DNA of 64,000 nucleotides from Didymella arachidicola. Lineage: Eukaryota; Ascomycota; Dothideomycetes; Pleosporales; Didymellaceae. The notes below the pieces were generated by a model, which was not told where the DNA came from, searched no databases, and saw only the letters and a list, made by a program, of their open reading frames with translations. The position numbers and the translations under genes were made by a program. This document shows, in pieces, positions 33,508-45,125 of the stretch (position 1 is the first letter of the stretch; every line of letters starts with the position of its first letter). The DNA lies in NCBI GenBank assembly GCA_016630955.3, contig CM049991.1, positions 744,001 to 808,000 on the forward strand. The letters run 5' to 3'.

Positions 33508-33828
33508 ATGCTCGCACGTACCCTCCTCGCGCCCATGAGGCGCACGGTTTTCGCCCTCCGCACTCCTGCCCGCTCAATCCACACCTGCAGCTCCTTCACA
33601 CGGCCGACAATCTCATGCGCCTCGCCAATGCACAGCCTCACATCAGTCTTTTCGGGGCTGCGGATACGCGCACAAAGGCAGACAACGTCTTTGGTGCAGC
33701 AGACGCGCGGCATGAAGGTGCGCAGCTCGGTCAAGAAGCTATGTGATGGGTGTAAGAGCGTGAGGAGGAAGAAGGGGCGTTATGTGTACATCATTTGCTC
33801 GAAGAACCCGAAGCACAAGCAGAGGTAA
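33508..33828 (+). CDS. rtc6: Mitochondrial large-subunit ribosomal protein bL36m
   Basis: A single-exon gene for a 106-aa protein. The first ~65 residues are rich in Arg, Ser and Thr with no acidic residues, a typical mitochondrial targeting sequence. The last 38 residues are a complete bacterial-type L36: M-K-V-R-S-S-V-K-K-L-C-D-G-C start, the R-R-K-K-G-R-Y-V-Y-I core, and C-S-K-N-P-K-H-K-Q-R end, giving the C-x2-C ... C-x4-H zinc site. It is the orthologue of yeast Rtc6/Mrpl36. The stop lies within a GGTAAG sequence that resembles a splice donor, but the protein already ends where bL36 proteins end, so no further exon is needed. Confidence 0.95.
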   Translation: MLARTLLAPMRRTVFALRTPARSIHTCSSFTRPTISCASPMHSLTSVFSGLRIRAQRQTTSLVQQTRGMKVRSSVKKLCDGCKSVRRKKGRYVYIICSKNPKHKQR

Positions 33829-34183
33829 GCTGGTACTCCGCATACTCGAAGGGACACGAGATGTTGGCACGGGTGTTGAGGGTTGTGAGATCCTTGAGCT
33901 GACAGTTGTGCAGGCAAGGATAGATGAGCGATTGGAGACTGTCGAGACCATTTCGCATCGACAGCAGGATATGGTGGAGCACATGCACAGTGCAAAGGCC
34001 CTGCAGCAGCTTAGAAGAGCAGGATGATCTGTATCATATGTACACATACCCGGCATAAGAGGGCGTCATGTTCGAACATCACACAAGAAGTCACAATCTT
34101 GTCACATCATGGAAAGATTCTCTCGTAACTCGTGGACATATGGATCTATACGTCTACGCTGATTAAGCAGTTCTCGAATCGTC
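33829..34183. other. Intergenic region between convergent genes
   Basis: Contains the 3' ends of bL36m and RTC5. The plus-strand ORF 33782-34027 overlaps the bL36m stop in another frame and looks like chance. Confidence 0.5.
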
Positions 34184-36107
34184 TCAACCCATACTTCCGC
34201 CGCTTCTGTTCTCGTTACCGACGAGACCAGCCATCTTGAGTAACTCATAATCCATCTCCTTATCCCCAGTACCTAGGTTGACCCTCCTTCTTGCCTCCGC
34301 CTCCCTCTCCTGGAACGCCCACTCCTTTCGCTGCGCCTCAGCAACCTCATCGCCACCACAACCCCACACCTCTATGCTCTCAATCTCAAATCGGTCCTGC
34401 CAATCCTTTGACTTCCTCCCAGGCAACTTGCTCGGGTAGAAACTGCCACCTCCCTCGGCCAAGTGCGTGAAGACACCGAACTCGAGCGCGTCGTCGAGAT
34501 GCAACGACACAGGCGCGGGGCGGAACACGCCGTACGAGTGGCTAGAGGCCTGAGATTGTGTGGGGACAGGGGTGCCGAAACCGACACCTGCGGGATGTGT
34601 GGGCGACTTGTTAAAGTAGACGTAGTCGCTTTGGAAGCTTGAAGCCGAGAAGACGTCATGTGTGGGCGAGAGTTGGAAGAGCTTTGCGGATGAGTCACCG
34701 AAGCATGTCTTGCCTGTGTGTTTCCATTGTGTGGGAATGTACGCGCCATAGGTGATTGTCTGACTCGAGTCCGGCACGCTATTCGAGTATCGCTTTGGTG
34801 GGAGCATGTCTTCCAGAGCGCGTTCACGGGTGCTCGAGGGCTTCTCTGGAAGGAGGCGTCCAGACACGAGCAGGATGGTAGGCGCGCGCCAGTTGAAGAC
34901 CTGTTTTTCGAAGGAGCCCATAGAGAAGCCATGCGTGTTGCCGCTGTAAAGAGGCCGCAAACGTCTGAAAAGGCTATTGCCTTTGATGAAGAATGATAAC
35001 TGGCTCAGTGTAGTGAGGTTGAGGATTTCGCCTGGGTCGCGCAAAATTGGCTCTGGATCGATTACTGTCTTGGGTGGTGGTATTATGGGGTTTGCTTCTT
35101 GCGTAGGAGATGTCGAGTCGGACTTTTTCTTCGAGAGATCAAGATCCTTCGCGAAAAGGAAGTGCTCGAACAGAGGGTTGAGTCCGTCGAACAAGTGCGG
35201 TAGCGCTGATGATAAGACGGTATCAAAGGTCCGGTAAGTGATGCCAGGATGCTTGTCGTTGATGAACGAAGATAGCACTACCTTTGCAGTCCGTCTGAGA
35301 TTCTGGATGCGCTCTTCTGAGAGCTCAGGTATTAGTGATGACAGGCTCTGTTGTGCATCTATAGGCGCTACGAGCAAGAGCAATTCGACGAGCTTCAAGA
35401 AGTTGTCCGTCGGGATGATAGAGTGGTGTACGTTGGTTTGTTCGCCGTGCTTGAAGACCTCCAGGGAGTCCATCGAATCGAGCGCCGCCAGCACCAGCTC
35501 ATCATCCTCATCCTCATCCTCCTCTCCCTCATCCTTAGCCTCGTCGACAGCAAAGCCCATTTTCTCTGCCACCTCTTCCTTCTCGCTTTTCTTCTCTTCT
35601 GCGTCTGACTTGATGCCATTGTCGTACACAGCCAAGCTCCTGTATATTTCCCTCAACCAGATCTCGCGACCTCTCTTTTTGAGCACCGACCCGTATCTCT
35701 CTGTCAAGATTGTAACGACCTTCAGCAAAGCTTCATTCGTGAGGATCGCTGGTGCTTGGCTCGCAAATGGGAATGCGCCGAGGTAGCTAGCCATCTGAAA
35801 GATGACCGGCCCTGCACCCAGCGCATCTGGCAACTCGAGAAATCGACATAATGTGGCCTCGCTCCAGTATTGTACTCCAGATTGGGTATCGGCCAGTGAA
35901 CGGAACACTGACTTGAAGCAGTACAGCTCGAGAGGTGTGTAGCTCCTCTTTGCGAACGTCTGCGCGAGATTGTGGCTAAGCTGCTCTGCTCAGTGTTAGT
36001 ACGCCGCGGATCGCTTGACAATGACCCCGTACTTCGTACCCTAGACAGCTTGATATTCACGTACCTAGCGTCAGGTGCTGGGCTTCATATGAAGTTCCCT
36101 GACCCAT
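34184..36107 (-). CDS. rtc5: RTC5-like TLDc-domain protein
   Basis: A 614-aa protein orthologous to yeast Rtc5 (restriction of telomere capping 5). In yeast Rtc5 is linked to disassembly of the vacuolar V-ATPase. Exons (minus strand): 36107-36065 and 35985-34184. Adding exon 1 gives the start M-G-Q-G-T-S, a good N-myristoylation signal, and restores the N-terminal helical segment L-S-H-N-L-A-Q-T-F. The TLDc domain covers about residues 325-560, with S-F-F-I-K-G-N-S-L-F-R-R-L-R-P-L-Y at its start and E-V-W-G-C-G near its end. An acidic low-complexity patch lies near residue 180. The acceptor has three AG choices within 10 nt; I used the one giving E-Q-L-S-H, but one extra Ala is equally possible. 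Confidence 0.9.
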
Positions 36108-37193
36108 TTTGACGTGTTGTGAGCACCTGTGTTGTAATACAGAATAATACTGTTGCCGCGTTGCATGCCTAGAAAGCGATGACGGAATGTGGGGTCATGT
36201 ATCGATAAACCGCGATGTTCAAGAGCACCTTTACATTTCTAGAATCTCCTCATTTTGGTTCATAATTTACAAAACACTGTTCAATAGAACGGCATCGATT
36301 CGTGTTTCTGAACTGCGTCTATAGATCATGATTGCAGAGGTGGAGGAGCCTCCATAGACGATGATCGCAGGCATGGTGCGCTGTTGCCAGGTATCTCCGC
36401 AATACCAGTATCTCGACAAACTCCAGGCTGGACAGTTTCGACCTGCGGCACGTGCGCTCTGCCTAGCTGTTGTTGACGCGAACTTGTTCATGCAGTCTTA
36501 TCAGATGACTGGCGTCCACTTTACAGGTCTCGTACATGGAGGCCATCTGTGTGCTGTGTGGTTGCGAGGCCTGACATCTCGCCACCCCCGTAACATGCGA
36601 CCAGCCTCGAGACGTCGTCTGCATCGGGCTGATATTAACCAAGGCAAGATACCTGTAGAGATGTAGATCAGCTTCTTGATCGCTCCTTATGTCGAAGCCG
36701 ATAACAGAGAAGACGGAGAGATGGACGTCTTGCAATATTCAACGACACCGCCTCATCAGCGAAAGGATGCAACATCCGGTCTAGATTTATGACACCTCGC
36801 TCTGAGCGCGCAATGCGCGTCGCGAGAGTCGCGAGAATCGCGAAGTCAGCATAGCTCGGACTTGAGCGGCGATGCCACACAAATCCGAGTTGCGCGTGCG
36901 GCAGAGCTTCTCGTTGCAGGCTTTAAGAGCTTGTTGCCGAAAAGCTTTTTCGTGCCTAATCTCTTACACAGAAAGCAACCAATTACAAAGCAGAAACAAA
37001 GGAAGTTTCGTCGGTGAGCTCGCGTGGCTTCGGCGTTGTACGAACTGTGCTTTGGTCTGGCTCGGAGCCGGCTCGATCGCGTTGACGAAAGACCGAGCAT
37101 CTCGAACCCTTTCCAAACGCGGGCTCGATGAACGCCACAGATCGGTGAAGTAAATTCAAAGTCCCCTGGATTCTTATATCGCCCTTGCGGCCC
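36108..37193. other. Intergenic region between divergent genes
   Basis: No gene supported. Short ORFs at 36361-36666 and 36872-37153 lack protein-like features. It contains the RTC5 promoter and upstream control sequence of the carrier at 37341. Confidence 0.5.
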
Positions 37194-37199
37194 TATAAA
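37194..37199 (+). promoter_or_regulatory. TATA box of the monocarboxylate carrier gene
   Basis: TATAAA, 147 nt upstream of the ATG at 37341, in a pyrimidine-rich context followed by CATTCAGACG-type initiator sequence. Position and spacing fit a regulated fungal promoter. Confidence 0.5.
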
Positions 37200-37340
37200 T
37201 CTTGCATTCAGACGACGCTTCAGACATCAACCTTCTTTATTACCCCCTGCACTCGCGAAATCAAACTCAACGAACTGAGCCTCCGAGGAGCTCAACTCCA
37301 CATCCCGGCAGTTGAAAAATCAACACATCGACCCTTCGAA

Positions 37341-38708
37341 ATGTCTCATGGCACTAGCCTTGCAAACTCGGTCGAGGATCTCGAGAAGCCTCACCAGCCC
37401 AGGACCGATGTCGAGCAACCTCCAGTCGCAGTGGATGAGAAGCCTTCAGAGACACAACCTGCGGCCCCTGCCAACGAAACAATCAGCCCCTTTCGCCCTA
37501 GCCAGTTCCCAGATGGCGGCAAAGATGCATGGCTGTGCCTGCTAGGAGGCTTTTGCTGCCTTTTCTGCTCCTTTGGCTGGATCAATTGTCTGGGTGTTTT
37601 CCAGAACTACTACCAGACAAATCAGCTGCGCAACTACTCACCATCCACAATCGCGTGGATCCCTAGTATCGAGATTTTCATGATGTTCTTCCCAGGTCCT
37701 ATCGTCGGTTGGGCTTTCGATAACTACGGTCCCAAGTACCTCCTTCTCTTCGGCACTTTCTTCCACGTCTTCGGCCTAATGATGACCTCGCTGTGCACCG
37801 AGTACTACCAGTTCATCCTCGCCCAAGCGATTTGCAGTCCCTTGGGTCTGAACTGCATTTTCAACGCTGCGACCAGCACGATCCCAACCTGGTTCCTGAA
37901 GAAGCGTGGTGTAGCATACGGCATCATGGCCGCCGGTTCTGGTCTCGGCGGCATCATCATTCCGATCATGGCATCGCACCTGATCCCACAGATTGGCTTC
38001 GGCTGGACAATGCGCACGATTGCCTTCATGCTCTTTGGACTCTTGATCGTCGCTATCTTCACCATCAAGTCTCGCCTGCCACCGCGCCCGCGACCACTCA
38101 GCTTCCCTGTGTTCCTCGAGCCATTCAAAGACACACGCTTTGTCCTGCTCACAACGAGCTCATTCTTCTTCTTCCTGGGCCTCTTCATTCCCATTAACTT
38201 CATCGAGGTCCAGGCCATCGCCAACGGCATGAGCGTACGGCTCGCTGGCTACCTTCTTGCCGTACTCAATGCAGGAAGCATCTTCGGTCGTATCATTCCT
38301 GGCGCCCTGGCCGATAAGGTTGGCAGTTTCAATATGCAGTCTTTCTTCTGCACTCTCGCGGGCATTATTGTACTTGCGCTCGGTCTGCCTGCGAGCGGCA
38401 ATGCAGCGTACATTACTTTTGCAGCTCTATACGGATTCACATCTGGTGCATACGTATCTCTGCTCCCTGCCCAGATGGCACATATATCCGAGGTGCATCA
38501 GATCGGTATCAGGGTCGGCGTGACATTCGCTGTTGTGTCCATCGCTGGACTAATTGGTAACCCAATTGCGGGAGCTATTGTGTCGCACCAGCATGGCAAG
38601 TACTGGGGACTGAATGTCTTTGCTGGTGTATTCCTCATGACTGGTGCGGGTCTATTCATCTTCACTAGGTTCTACATCGCCAAGTGGAAGATTGCCGTGA
38701 AGGCTTGA
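37341..38708 (+). CDS. MFS carrier of the monocarboxylate (MCT/MCH) family
   Basis: A single-exon gene for a 455-aa 12-helix transporter. The ATG at 37341 is the first that precedes the hydrophilic N-terminus; the in-frame sequence upstream has no ATG needed by the family. A ~70-residue cytosolic tail ends at D-G-G-K-D-A-W, the fungal MCT signature before helix 1. F-G-W-I-N-C-L-G-V-F-Q-N-Y-Y lies in helix 1, the W-F-x-K-R-R/K-x-x-A motif (W-F-L-K-K-R-G-V-A-Y-G) follows helix 4, and a short central loop is rich in Pro (R-P-R-P-L-S-F). The second half carries helices 7-12. Fungal relatives include riboflavin carrier Mch5 and several secondary-metabolite-linked carriers, so the substrate is open. 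Confidence 0.92.
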   Translation: MSHGTSLANSVEDLEKPHQPRTDVEQPPVAVDEKPSETQPAAPANETISPFRPSQFPDGGKDAWLCLLGGFCCLFCSFGWINCLGVFQNYYQTNQLRNYSPSTIAWIPSIEIFMMFFPGPIVGWAFDNYGPKYLLLFGTFFHVFGLMMTSLCTEYYQFILAQAICSPLGLNCIFNAATSTIPTWFLKKRGVAYGIMAAGSGLGGIIIPIMASHLIPQIGFGWTMRTIAFMLFGLLIVAIFTIKSRLPPRPRPLSFPVFLEPFKDTRFVLLTTSSFFFFLGLFIPINFIEVQAIANGMSVRLAGYLLAVLNAGSIFGRIIPGALADKVGSFNMQSFFCTLAGIIVLALGLPASGNAAYITFAALYGFTSGAYVSLLPAQMAHISEVHQIGIRVGVTFAVVSIAGLIGNPIAGAIVSHQHGKYWGLNVFAGVFLMTGAGLFIFTRFYIAKWKIAVKA

Positions 38709-38881
38709 GCATCGTAGATGCTTTGTCCATTATCTAGCGTGCGAAATATGGATAGTAGATTGTACACTTGTTAGCGAAAGATACCACTCAATAGAATTTA
38801 TACAAATTGTCACCTCACAGCCACTTTCCTTATACCTATGCAATTGTCGCATATGGCAACACCAATTCTGAGATGATTCGC

Positions 38882-39431
38882 TTAGACATGTGCCACTTCG
38901 CACCGTTCTCGCAGTAGCTGATAGGGGGAGCTCGGGTAGGTCTTACCCTCGACTTCCATCCTCTTCAAGATGAAGACAGCAAACGCAAACGCTGCACACT
39001 CTCAGTCCCCCCTCTCTGGCTGAACCAATAGGCGGGTAACGTGCCTGATCCGTCACCAAGCATATGATGACCATGTATAGACGCTGCACTTCCCGCAAGA
39101 GCCCGCTGTGCCTCCTCTCTCATTTCGAGTGAGATCAAATTGACGCCAAATTTCTATCTGTAGTCAGTATACGGGAAGATAGAACATTGATAACGCTAAC
39201 CCTCGAGCAGCCTGTGATGAGAATAGTAGCGTCGTGTGAATTTTCCATCTCGGCCTTGAGTGGCGTGTGCTTTGCGAAGTGCATGACATTAAGATTCGGA
39301 TTGAGGTTCTTCAGCAGTAAGACAAGAGCGTTGGCGATCAGATCGCGTTGAGGACTTGAGTGATCGAAGGGATCCGTGTGATACGTGCCATTTGTGTGAG
39401 CTGGTTGAGCTGTCCGAGGGTCGACAGACAT
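38882..39431 (-). CDS. Small three-exon gene, unknown function
   Basis: A 145-aa product from exons 39431-39201, 39153-39057 and 38991-38882 on the minus strand. The introns are 47 and 65 nt; both have consensus ends and branch points, and phases agree. The three exons are in three different frames, so simple ORF reading hides the gene. The protein starts M-S-V-D-P-R-T, has a helix-like region with L-L-L-K-N-L-N-P-N-L-N, then A-T-I-L-I-T-G-C-S-R, V-N-L-I-S-L-E-M-R-E-E-A, A-V-F-I-L-K-R and an end reading P-S-S-P-Y-Q-L-L-R-E-R. The alternation of hydrophobic beta-like segments suggests a small alpha/beta fold. I have no name for it. There is no signal peptide, so it is probably cytosolic. Confidence 0.65.
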
Positions 39432-40010
39432 GGTCAAGGATTTCTGAGTGAGATTTCGAAGTCTTCGATACTACGAGGAGTTACCTCCGCATACACGGGC
39501 CCCGAACATCACTCCTCAAAAGAAACGGGATTCTTTGTAACTTGGGAAGCTTCAAGAAGAGTGGAACGTGCAAAATATTTACCATTAGTATGAGAGATAC
39601 TCCATCTTCCGTGGCATGCGTCACTGTTCTTGACGTTCCGGCGATAAAGCCAATGGAACGATGTCAAACCCGCTGCACCGCTTAGCAAGAAGCCGTAGCA
39701 CTGGTGGTGTGGGCACAGCGCCTTACGACACATCATCAATGGTACGATGCTTGTTCGAGAATGCCATAAGCATCAGAAGAAGTGAGTATGAGCCACTTGA
39801 GAGCGCTAGAGTAACGATTTCGGAGTGTGTTCTGAATGCAGGAACGTGAAGTCACTCCGCAAAGCTTCAATCCATGACGTTATGCCAAGGGCTTACCAGT
39901 GCTCAATTTAGGCGCCGGAGAAGGAGAAAATCTGAATGTATGAGGTCCTTTAATCATGTATGTACTTTTTTGGTAGGTTATTGTAGCCGAGCTGTTCTTC
40001 AGTCCCCGAT
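39432..40010. other. Intergenic region, no gene seen
   Basis: Upstream of the small gene and downstream of the channel gene. Short ORFs on both strands (39509-39739 and 39661-39849) overlap each other and have no recognisable features. Confidence 0.5.
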
Positions 40011-42843
40011 TTACCACTGCTTTGTCTTCTTGAATATAGGGACCTTCTCGAAGTCATCCACACTCCATTTCAGATTACCCTCCTTGTCGATCCAAGCTCC
40101 TTCATCGCTGCTCTTCAGCTCTTTCTTCTCGTTTTCCGATATCTCCTTTTTACTCACACCCATGTCGTCTTTCGCCAACCAGATAACGGGTGTCTGACTG
40201 GTATACGCTGGATGAAGGTATGCCTTGCGAACATCCTCATCGCTGTACTCGGGTACATCGTCTTCGTCAAAGTCTCCGTCTTGCAGCCACTGCTTCATCG
40301 CCCTGTGGCTTGCAAATATATGTGGTTCGAAGAAACGAGCAAGTGGTCCAGTGACCTTAGGCGAGACCTTGATGGCGCTGCTAATGCGATGGATTCGCGA
40401 TTCCTCTTGCTCGAGAGCATTGGCTTCGCCCTCCTCTGCAGCAGACAACAGTGGGGCTTCTTCGCTATCCTCGTCGCTACTTCCATCCAAAGCTAGGTCT
40501 GCAGGCAAGTATTGCTCGAGGGGCGCGAAGTGACGGTTGGTAAGAAGAGTGAAGACGATGGTGACAATGAACAAGATACCGAGCAAAACCGTGGGTCCAA
40601 ATGCGCCTCGAAGACTGAACAAACCTATCAGACAGAGCTCAGCGATGTAAACTCCCGTGAGCATGTGTTGTAACGAGAGTGTGTAGCTATGCCCCTTGGT
40701 ATCGATCTTCGGCTGCGCAGTGTAGAGCAGCATGTAGCGATAGCTAAAATAGAACAACACAAGACCGATGGCAGCGAACCCGAGGACTAGAGGCGCGATG
40801 CATGAGTACACAATCGCTGGATGGTGTCAGCAAGTGACTACGAACAAAGAGGTCTAAATATCTACCAATGATCACGAAGTTGACGTATTTCGGGAACAAC
40901 TTGCCCCACTGCATGCCTCGCAGCGTGATATAACTGTTGTATTTTTGGCGAGGGGTTTTGTCGAAGAACTTGTCGAAGAAGAGGAAGGACAAAACATCTG
41001 AATAGTTCAGTAGGTTGTCGGATGCGCTGGTCAAACCCTGTACTACGAAGTACGTAAGGTAGGAGTTTGAGGCTCGCGGTAGACGTTCTGCGAGTAGTTC
41101 AGGTACTTTGTTGGGGTTCTTCACGATTTGCGAGACGACTGCTGCAGCGCCAGAAGAGAGGGAAGTGACTAGAAAGACCTGCAAGACCTGGAACACATAG
41201 TACCACTTCAGGACCTTGAGTTCCGTGGAAGTCTTGGTCGGTTCGCCGAAGGAAGTGAAGATGTCTGGATCGTGAATAAGCTGTCGATAGTGCTAGAAGT
41301 CGGAAGTGGACTCACATCTGAAAATTTTCGGAATGTATCTGCTCAATGCGCTGAGAAGCAGCGGCGGTACCAATCCAGTGAGAATGTTGATGACGCTGTC
41401 TGGCAATTCGTTGAGAAAGCTCAGGAATTTGAAGTTCTCTGCCAAATACGAAACGTTTGATACAGCACCGACGAACGCAACTGGTACAGACCAGAAGATT
41501 ATAATGGCAATGACAAGACCATGTGCAAGTATCCCTTGAGAGATGCGGCGAGAAGGTACAATGGTCAGATTCTCCCATATGACTTCGCTCGGCGATATTC
41601 CAGTGAATCGCGGCGTGAGAGACAGTATGTCTGACGAGGCGACTTGCTGATATGCTTTCTGAGCTGCAGACTGCGTTCGGAATTGGACAAAAATCGCAGC
41701 TGCTCCGTGATGGTTCTGCGCGGTCGCATTGGATTCTCGGGCCTTATTGATGTCTTCTTCTTTCTCCAGAAGTTGGTCACGGGCGTAGTCAATGCTGTCG
41801 ACCTGTTTTCCCAGTGGCTTTGTGGTCTTCAGTCTCTGGGTTGGCCTCAGTGATTGCTTCACACTGTCAGGTAGGCTACCGTAAGTGATTCTCTGTCCCT
41901 GGTGCCTTGTCTGACTCCTTCGACCCTCTTCGTTCGCTTTTTGGATCAACGCAATCTCAGCAGTCTCTAGCTCATCGACCTTCGAGTCTCTTGAGGAAAT
42001 CAGACTTTGCAGCTTCTCTGCTTTAGTCACAGGCCAGACCTTGATAGCGTCTTCACCGAAGAAGCGCCGCATGTTGCTTTCTTCCAAGGCTGCAGTTGGT
42101 GCTGACAGAAAAAGCACTGTCCGTGAAGATAACCTGTTCGCATTGCGCTTCGACAAGCTCCACGCCTGTCGAAGCCCAATGAGCCAAAGGCGCTCCCTGG
42201 CAACTGTGAACATAACGAAACTGAAGAAGACCCAAGCAACAATGGCATGGGCGTAAAGGTATTTCTGTTCCACAACATTTCCGATCGACACGCGATCCAG
42301 CTCGTTGCCCGTACCGCCACCAGCAGCATTGATTGGCATCAAGATTGGCCAAGTCAGCACGCAGCCCACCACGCAGATGAAGATCATCGTCCGCAAGAAT
42401 CGTAAGAAGAGGTAAGAGTCAATGGACTGATGATACAAGGTGAACTTGTCGGGTACGACCCGCATCGTGTGAACCCAATCCCAGTACGAGCGGCTCTGAC
42501 ATGGTGTATGGTCTTTCTTTGGTATTGTGCCCAGATACGTTCTCGGGAAGTAGATTTTTGGGAACTTTGGCCTGACAACTACGAAGGCTGACACGAACAG
42601 GGCAGCTGAGATGAACGTTGGTATAAATGCAGCGGCGACCGCCTTGAACGACGATGGACCGCTAGGCTGAGAGGACGATCAGTACATGTTCAAGGTCACA
42701 AACAGCGCGTGTTGTTGCAGCTGTGCATCGATTCGATTGGCTGGGTGGTGTGAAAGATATGCAGAAAGCCTTTGCAGGGGACGTACCGATTTACCGCCGT
42801 CGTCGGTACCATTGCTAGCAGTTACGATCGTCTGGAAATCCAT
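40011..42843 (-). CDS. CSC1/OSCA/TMEM63-family ion channel
   Basis: An 870-aa multi-pass membrane protein of the calcium-permeable stress-gated (RSN1/DUF221) family, which opens on osmotic or mechanical stress. Exons (minus strand): 42843-42787, 42666-41316, 41264-40866 and 40816-40011, all phase-consistent. The extracellular N-terminus is short. Helix 1 contains F-I-S-A-A-L-F-V. R-P-K-F-P-K-I-Y-F-P-R-T-Y follows, as usual in fungal members. The large cytosolic loop (~190-385) has coiled-coil character and ends with D-I-L-S-L-T-P-R-F-T-G-I-S-P-S-E-V-I-W-E-N-L, the family hallmark before the pore helices. The C-terminal tail (~770-870) is charged and acidic. It is likely in the plasma membrane or vacuole; which of several fungal paralogues this is cannot be told. 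Confidence 0.92.
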
Positions 42844-45125
42844 TCTGACAAACGCGCTCGAACGCGGGAAACTTGGCTGAAAACTCGCAGTTACGTCATG
42901 CCCTTGTGGCTTTGGAACGTGTAACGCAAAAATGATATAACACAAGAGACAGACGGATACGAGTGTCGCTCGAAAAGAACAGTGAAGATGTGCATAGGGA
43001 TACCGGAGGCTTAGTGTTGGGGAACAGGTAGGGTGATTGATGCCTGCCTATGCGGGTTTATGACGTCGCTGTTTGGGGACGCGGAGCTAACCGCAGTGGG
43101 CGGGCTAGTCTACCAAAAGAGAACCATCATCCAAAAACCTACAATGAGCTTGGTGATTATGACAATGCCAAAAGCACGTTGTAATCCATCTGTCCTTTCG
43201 TGCCTTCCTGGCGTGGTAAGCTATTTGTTCACTTGAAACAGCCCAACATCGACACACTGGTGCAACATCTCGACTTCGGTGCAGACAGGACGATAGAAGT
43301 ACATAGCTAAATTCACTGCGGAGATACTGCCATGGCTACAAGCAGGTGACTTCCCCACGAAACGGTGTAAGGCTGCTGTCTTGGCAAACTTGATTCGCGT
43401 CCTTCTTCAGGAGGCTACCTGTCAGGAGGCCAGTGACAACCTTCGGTGCGTGCTTAGTCGGAACCCAATTTTCTGGCAAGTCGGGCCATAGATCTGGCTC
43501 AGCATGGCGAGGGTGACCGCACGCAAGAAGACTTTCTGAACTCGCTCGTCTTCTCAACTTTGCGACATGGCTTATGGCACCGAAGCACCCAGGGCACTCT
43601 TCTTCATTGGGGCGTATTTTGAAGATGTAGGGTCGGCATACGTCAGCCGTCCGACTGCTGGAGATAAGTAGTCTTGGATTTGCCTAAACCTTCGGCAGCT
43701 CTCACCCTCTGAAGGAACGGGCGGTTCTTGAACTCCAGAGCTGCAAGAACACATCCACAAGTGTACAAATTGTTCGTTGTTTCATCAGAAGCAGGGACCA
43801 AAAAGCTGTCACTGGTGCTGGGATACCATTATCTAACCACCCTAGACTCTGATGATGACTCTGATATCGTAAAATGCTGCAAATCAGCATGTGGCTAGGC
43901 CAACAGGATGGAAAGGCACTGGCTTGTACCTTTGCTGTCTGATACTACAGGGCGACGAGCTCGCTTCGACCAGCTAGCAAGTGCCTACAAGCTGGTACAC
44001 ACTCGGTGTACACAGCTTAGTGTAGGTTTAGCATCGTCAATGGCCTAAAACGAGAAGCAGGTATGTGAGAAAGTTGAGACGAAGAAAAAAAAGCCATCAG
44101 GCTATTGCCGATCTCGCAGCGCCATGCATATGACGCCAGGCTGACATGTGAAGAAGGCTGTGTCAGAGCTGCGACCAGATGACAACCCATAAGTTGCTCA
44201 GCTCAGCACAAGCGCTGCTGCAGTGTGTCTCGTGCACACAGAAAAACCGAAGATTGCAGCCAGAACAGGCAACATGACTCCACTCTCCCCAGCTTCTCAA
44301 CCCCGCGACGGCAGGTGGGTTGGCAGGGTTGGCAGGGTTGCGGAGCGACATGCACGGCGGCATACACGGCGGCACATGTCTCAGCTCGGGGCGCATTAGG
44401 ATGCATGGGACGACAACTTGCTTTTCCGCTTCTGACAGCTTGTGTGTTGCAGGGTGGTCGCTGTCGGTCGAGACGATGGTAAATTGCAAATCTGACAGCA
44501 AACACTGCTGTGTTCCGCTTGACGGCGAATAATCCTCCGCGGCAGATGCAGAAAGTTACCGTGCGGCTGCAGGAACACGTCGAGCTCCCAGGTTCGGTAT
44601 GCAAGACAGAGTTGCACGTCTCGTGAGCGCGCGAATTGGGAGAGGCGTCGCTATCGATACGATGACGTCCCTTGCCGCCTTGGTCTAGCTGCATATTGCC
44701 ATGGTTGGACCATCATGAATGATGGCGAACCACATTCGTGTGCCTTCTTCCATCCAAGCTCGCCCGCTGGTGATGACTAGCTGGTTCAGGGCTCCGTGTC
44801 CTCGTTCTCTTGCACATGCTTTGCCAGCGCAGCCTGTCTCTCATCTCCGCCCTTGCCTGCACCGCGTCCCAGCCGTTGAGCGCCTTCCGCGACTCGCGCC
44901 GGACCGTTGTCGCAACCACGCATGACCATTTATGGATGACCAACTCTCACCGCAATCTCCCCTAGAGACTTGACTTTACTAAGGAACGGTCCCAGCCCAT
45001 CTGAATATCCGCGGGACCCAACCTCCTGCACATACTCTCGGCTCCTTCCACGCAACATTCCCCCCTCCACAAGGCGCATCCGGCACCCAGCCCCGACGAC
45101 ACTTGCGCATGGCTCACCAACATCA
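42844..45125. other. Gene-poor region between divergent genes
   Basis: About 2.3 kb. Apart from the possible gene remnant at 43336-43738, only chance ORFs are seen (for example 44203-44694 minus). A short run of GGTTGGCAG repeats lies near 44329-44354. The 5' part of the lipase gene could extend into the right end if an upstream exon exists. Confidence 0.45.
43336..43738 (-). pseudogene. Possible remnant of a gene with a Cys-rich motif
   Basis: Two protein-like stretches in different frames on the minus strand. The first (from 43738, E-F-K-N-R-P-F-L-Q-R-V-R-A-A-E) ends at a TGA. The second overlaps it and runs to the stop at 43336. It contains Y-I-F-K-I-R-P-N-E-E-E-C-P-G-C-F-G, then A-C-G-H-P-R-H and L-W-P-D-L-P-E-N-W-V-P. 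The C-x2-C ... C-x-H arrangement suggests a metal site. No 40-plus-nt intron joins the two frames, so a frameshift is more likely. I do not recognise the family, and a chance ORF cannot be excluded. Confidence 0.3.

Noticed and set aside
33782..34027. 81-codon ORF overlapping the end of bL36m, as a possible extra exon
   Set aside because: bL36m already ends at the conserved position; splicing at its GGTAAG would add unrelated sequence.
44203..44694. 163-codon Cys-rich minus-strand ORF
   Set aside because: The Cys and Pro content comes from short GGTTGGCAG and CGGCATACACGG repeats; no ATG-started gene structure or domain is visible.
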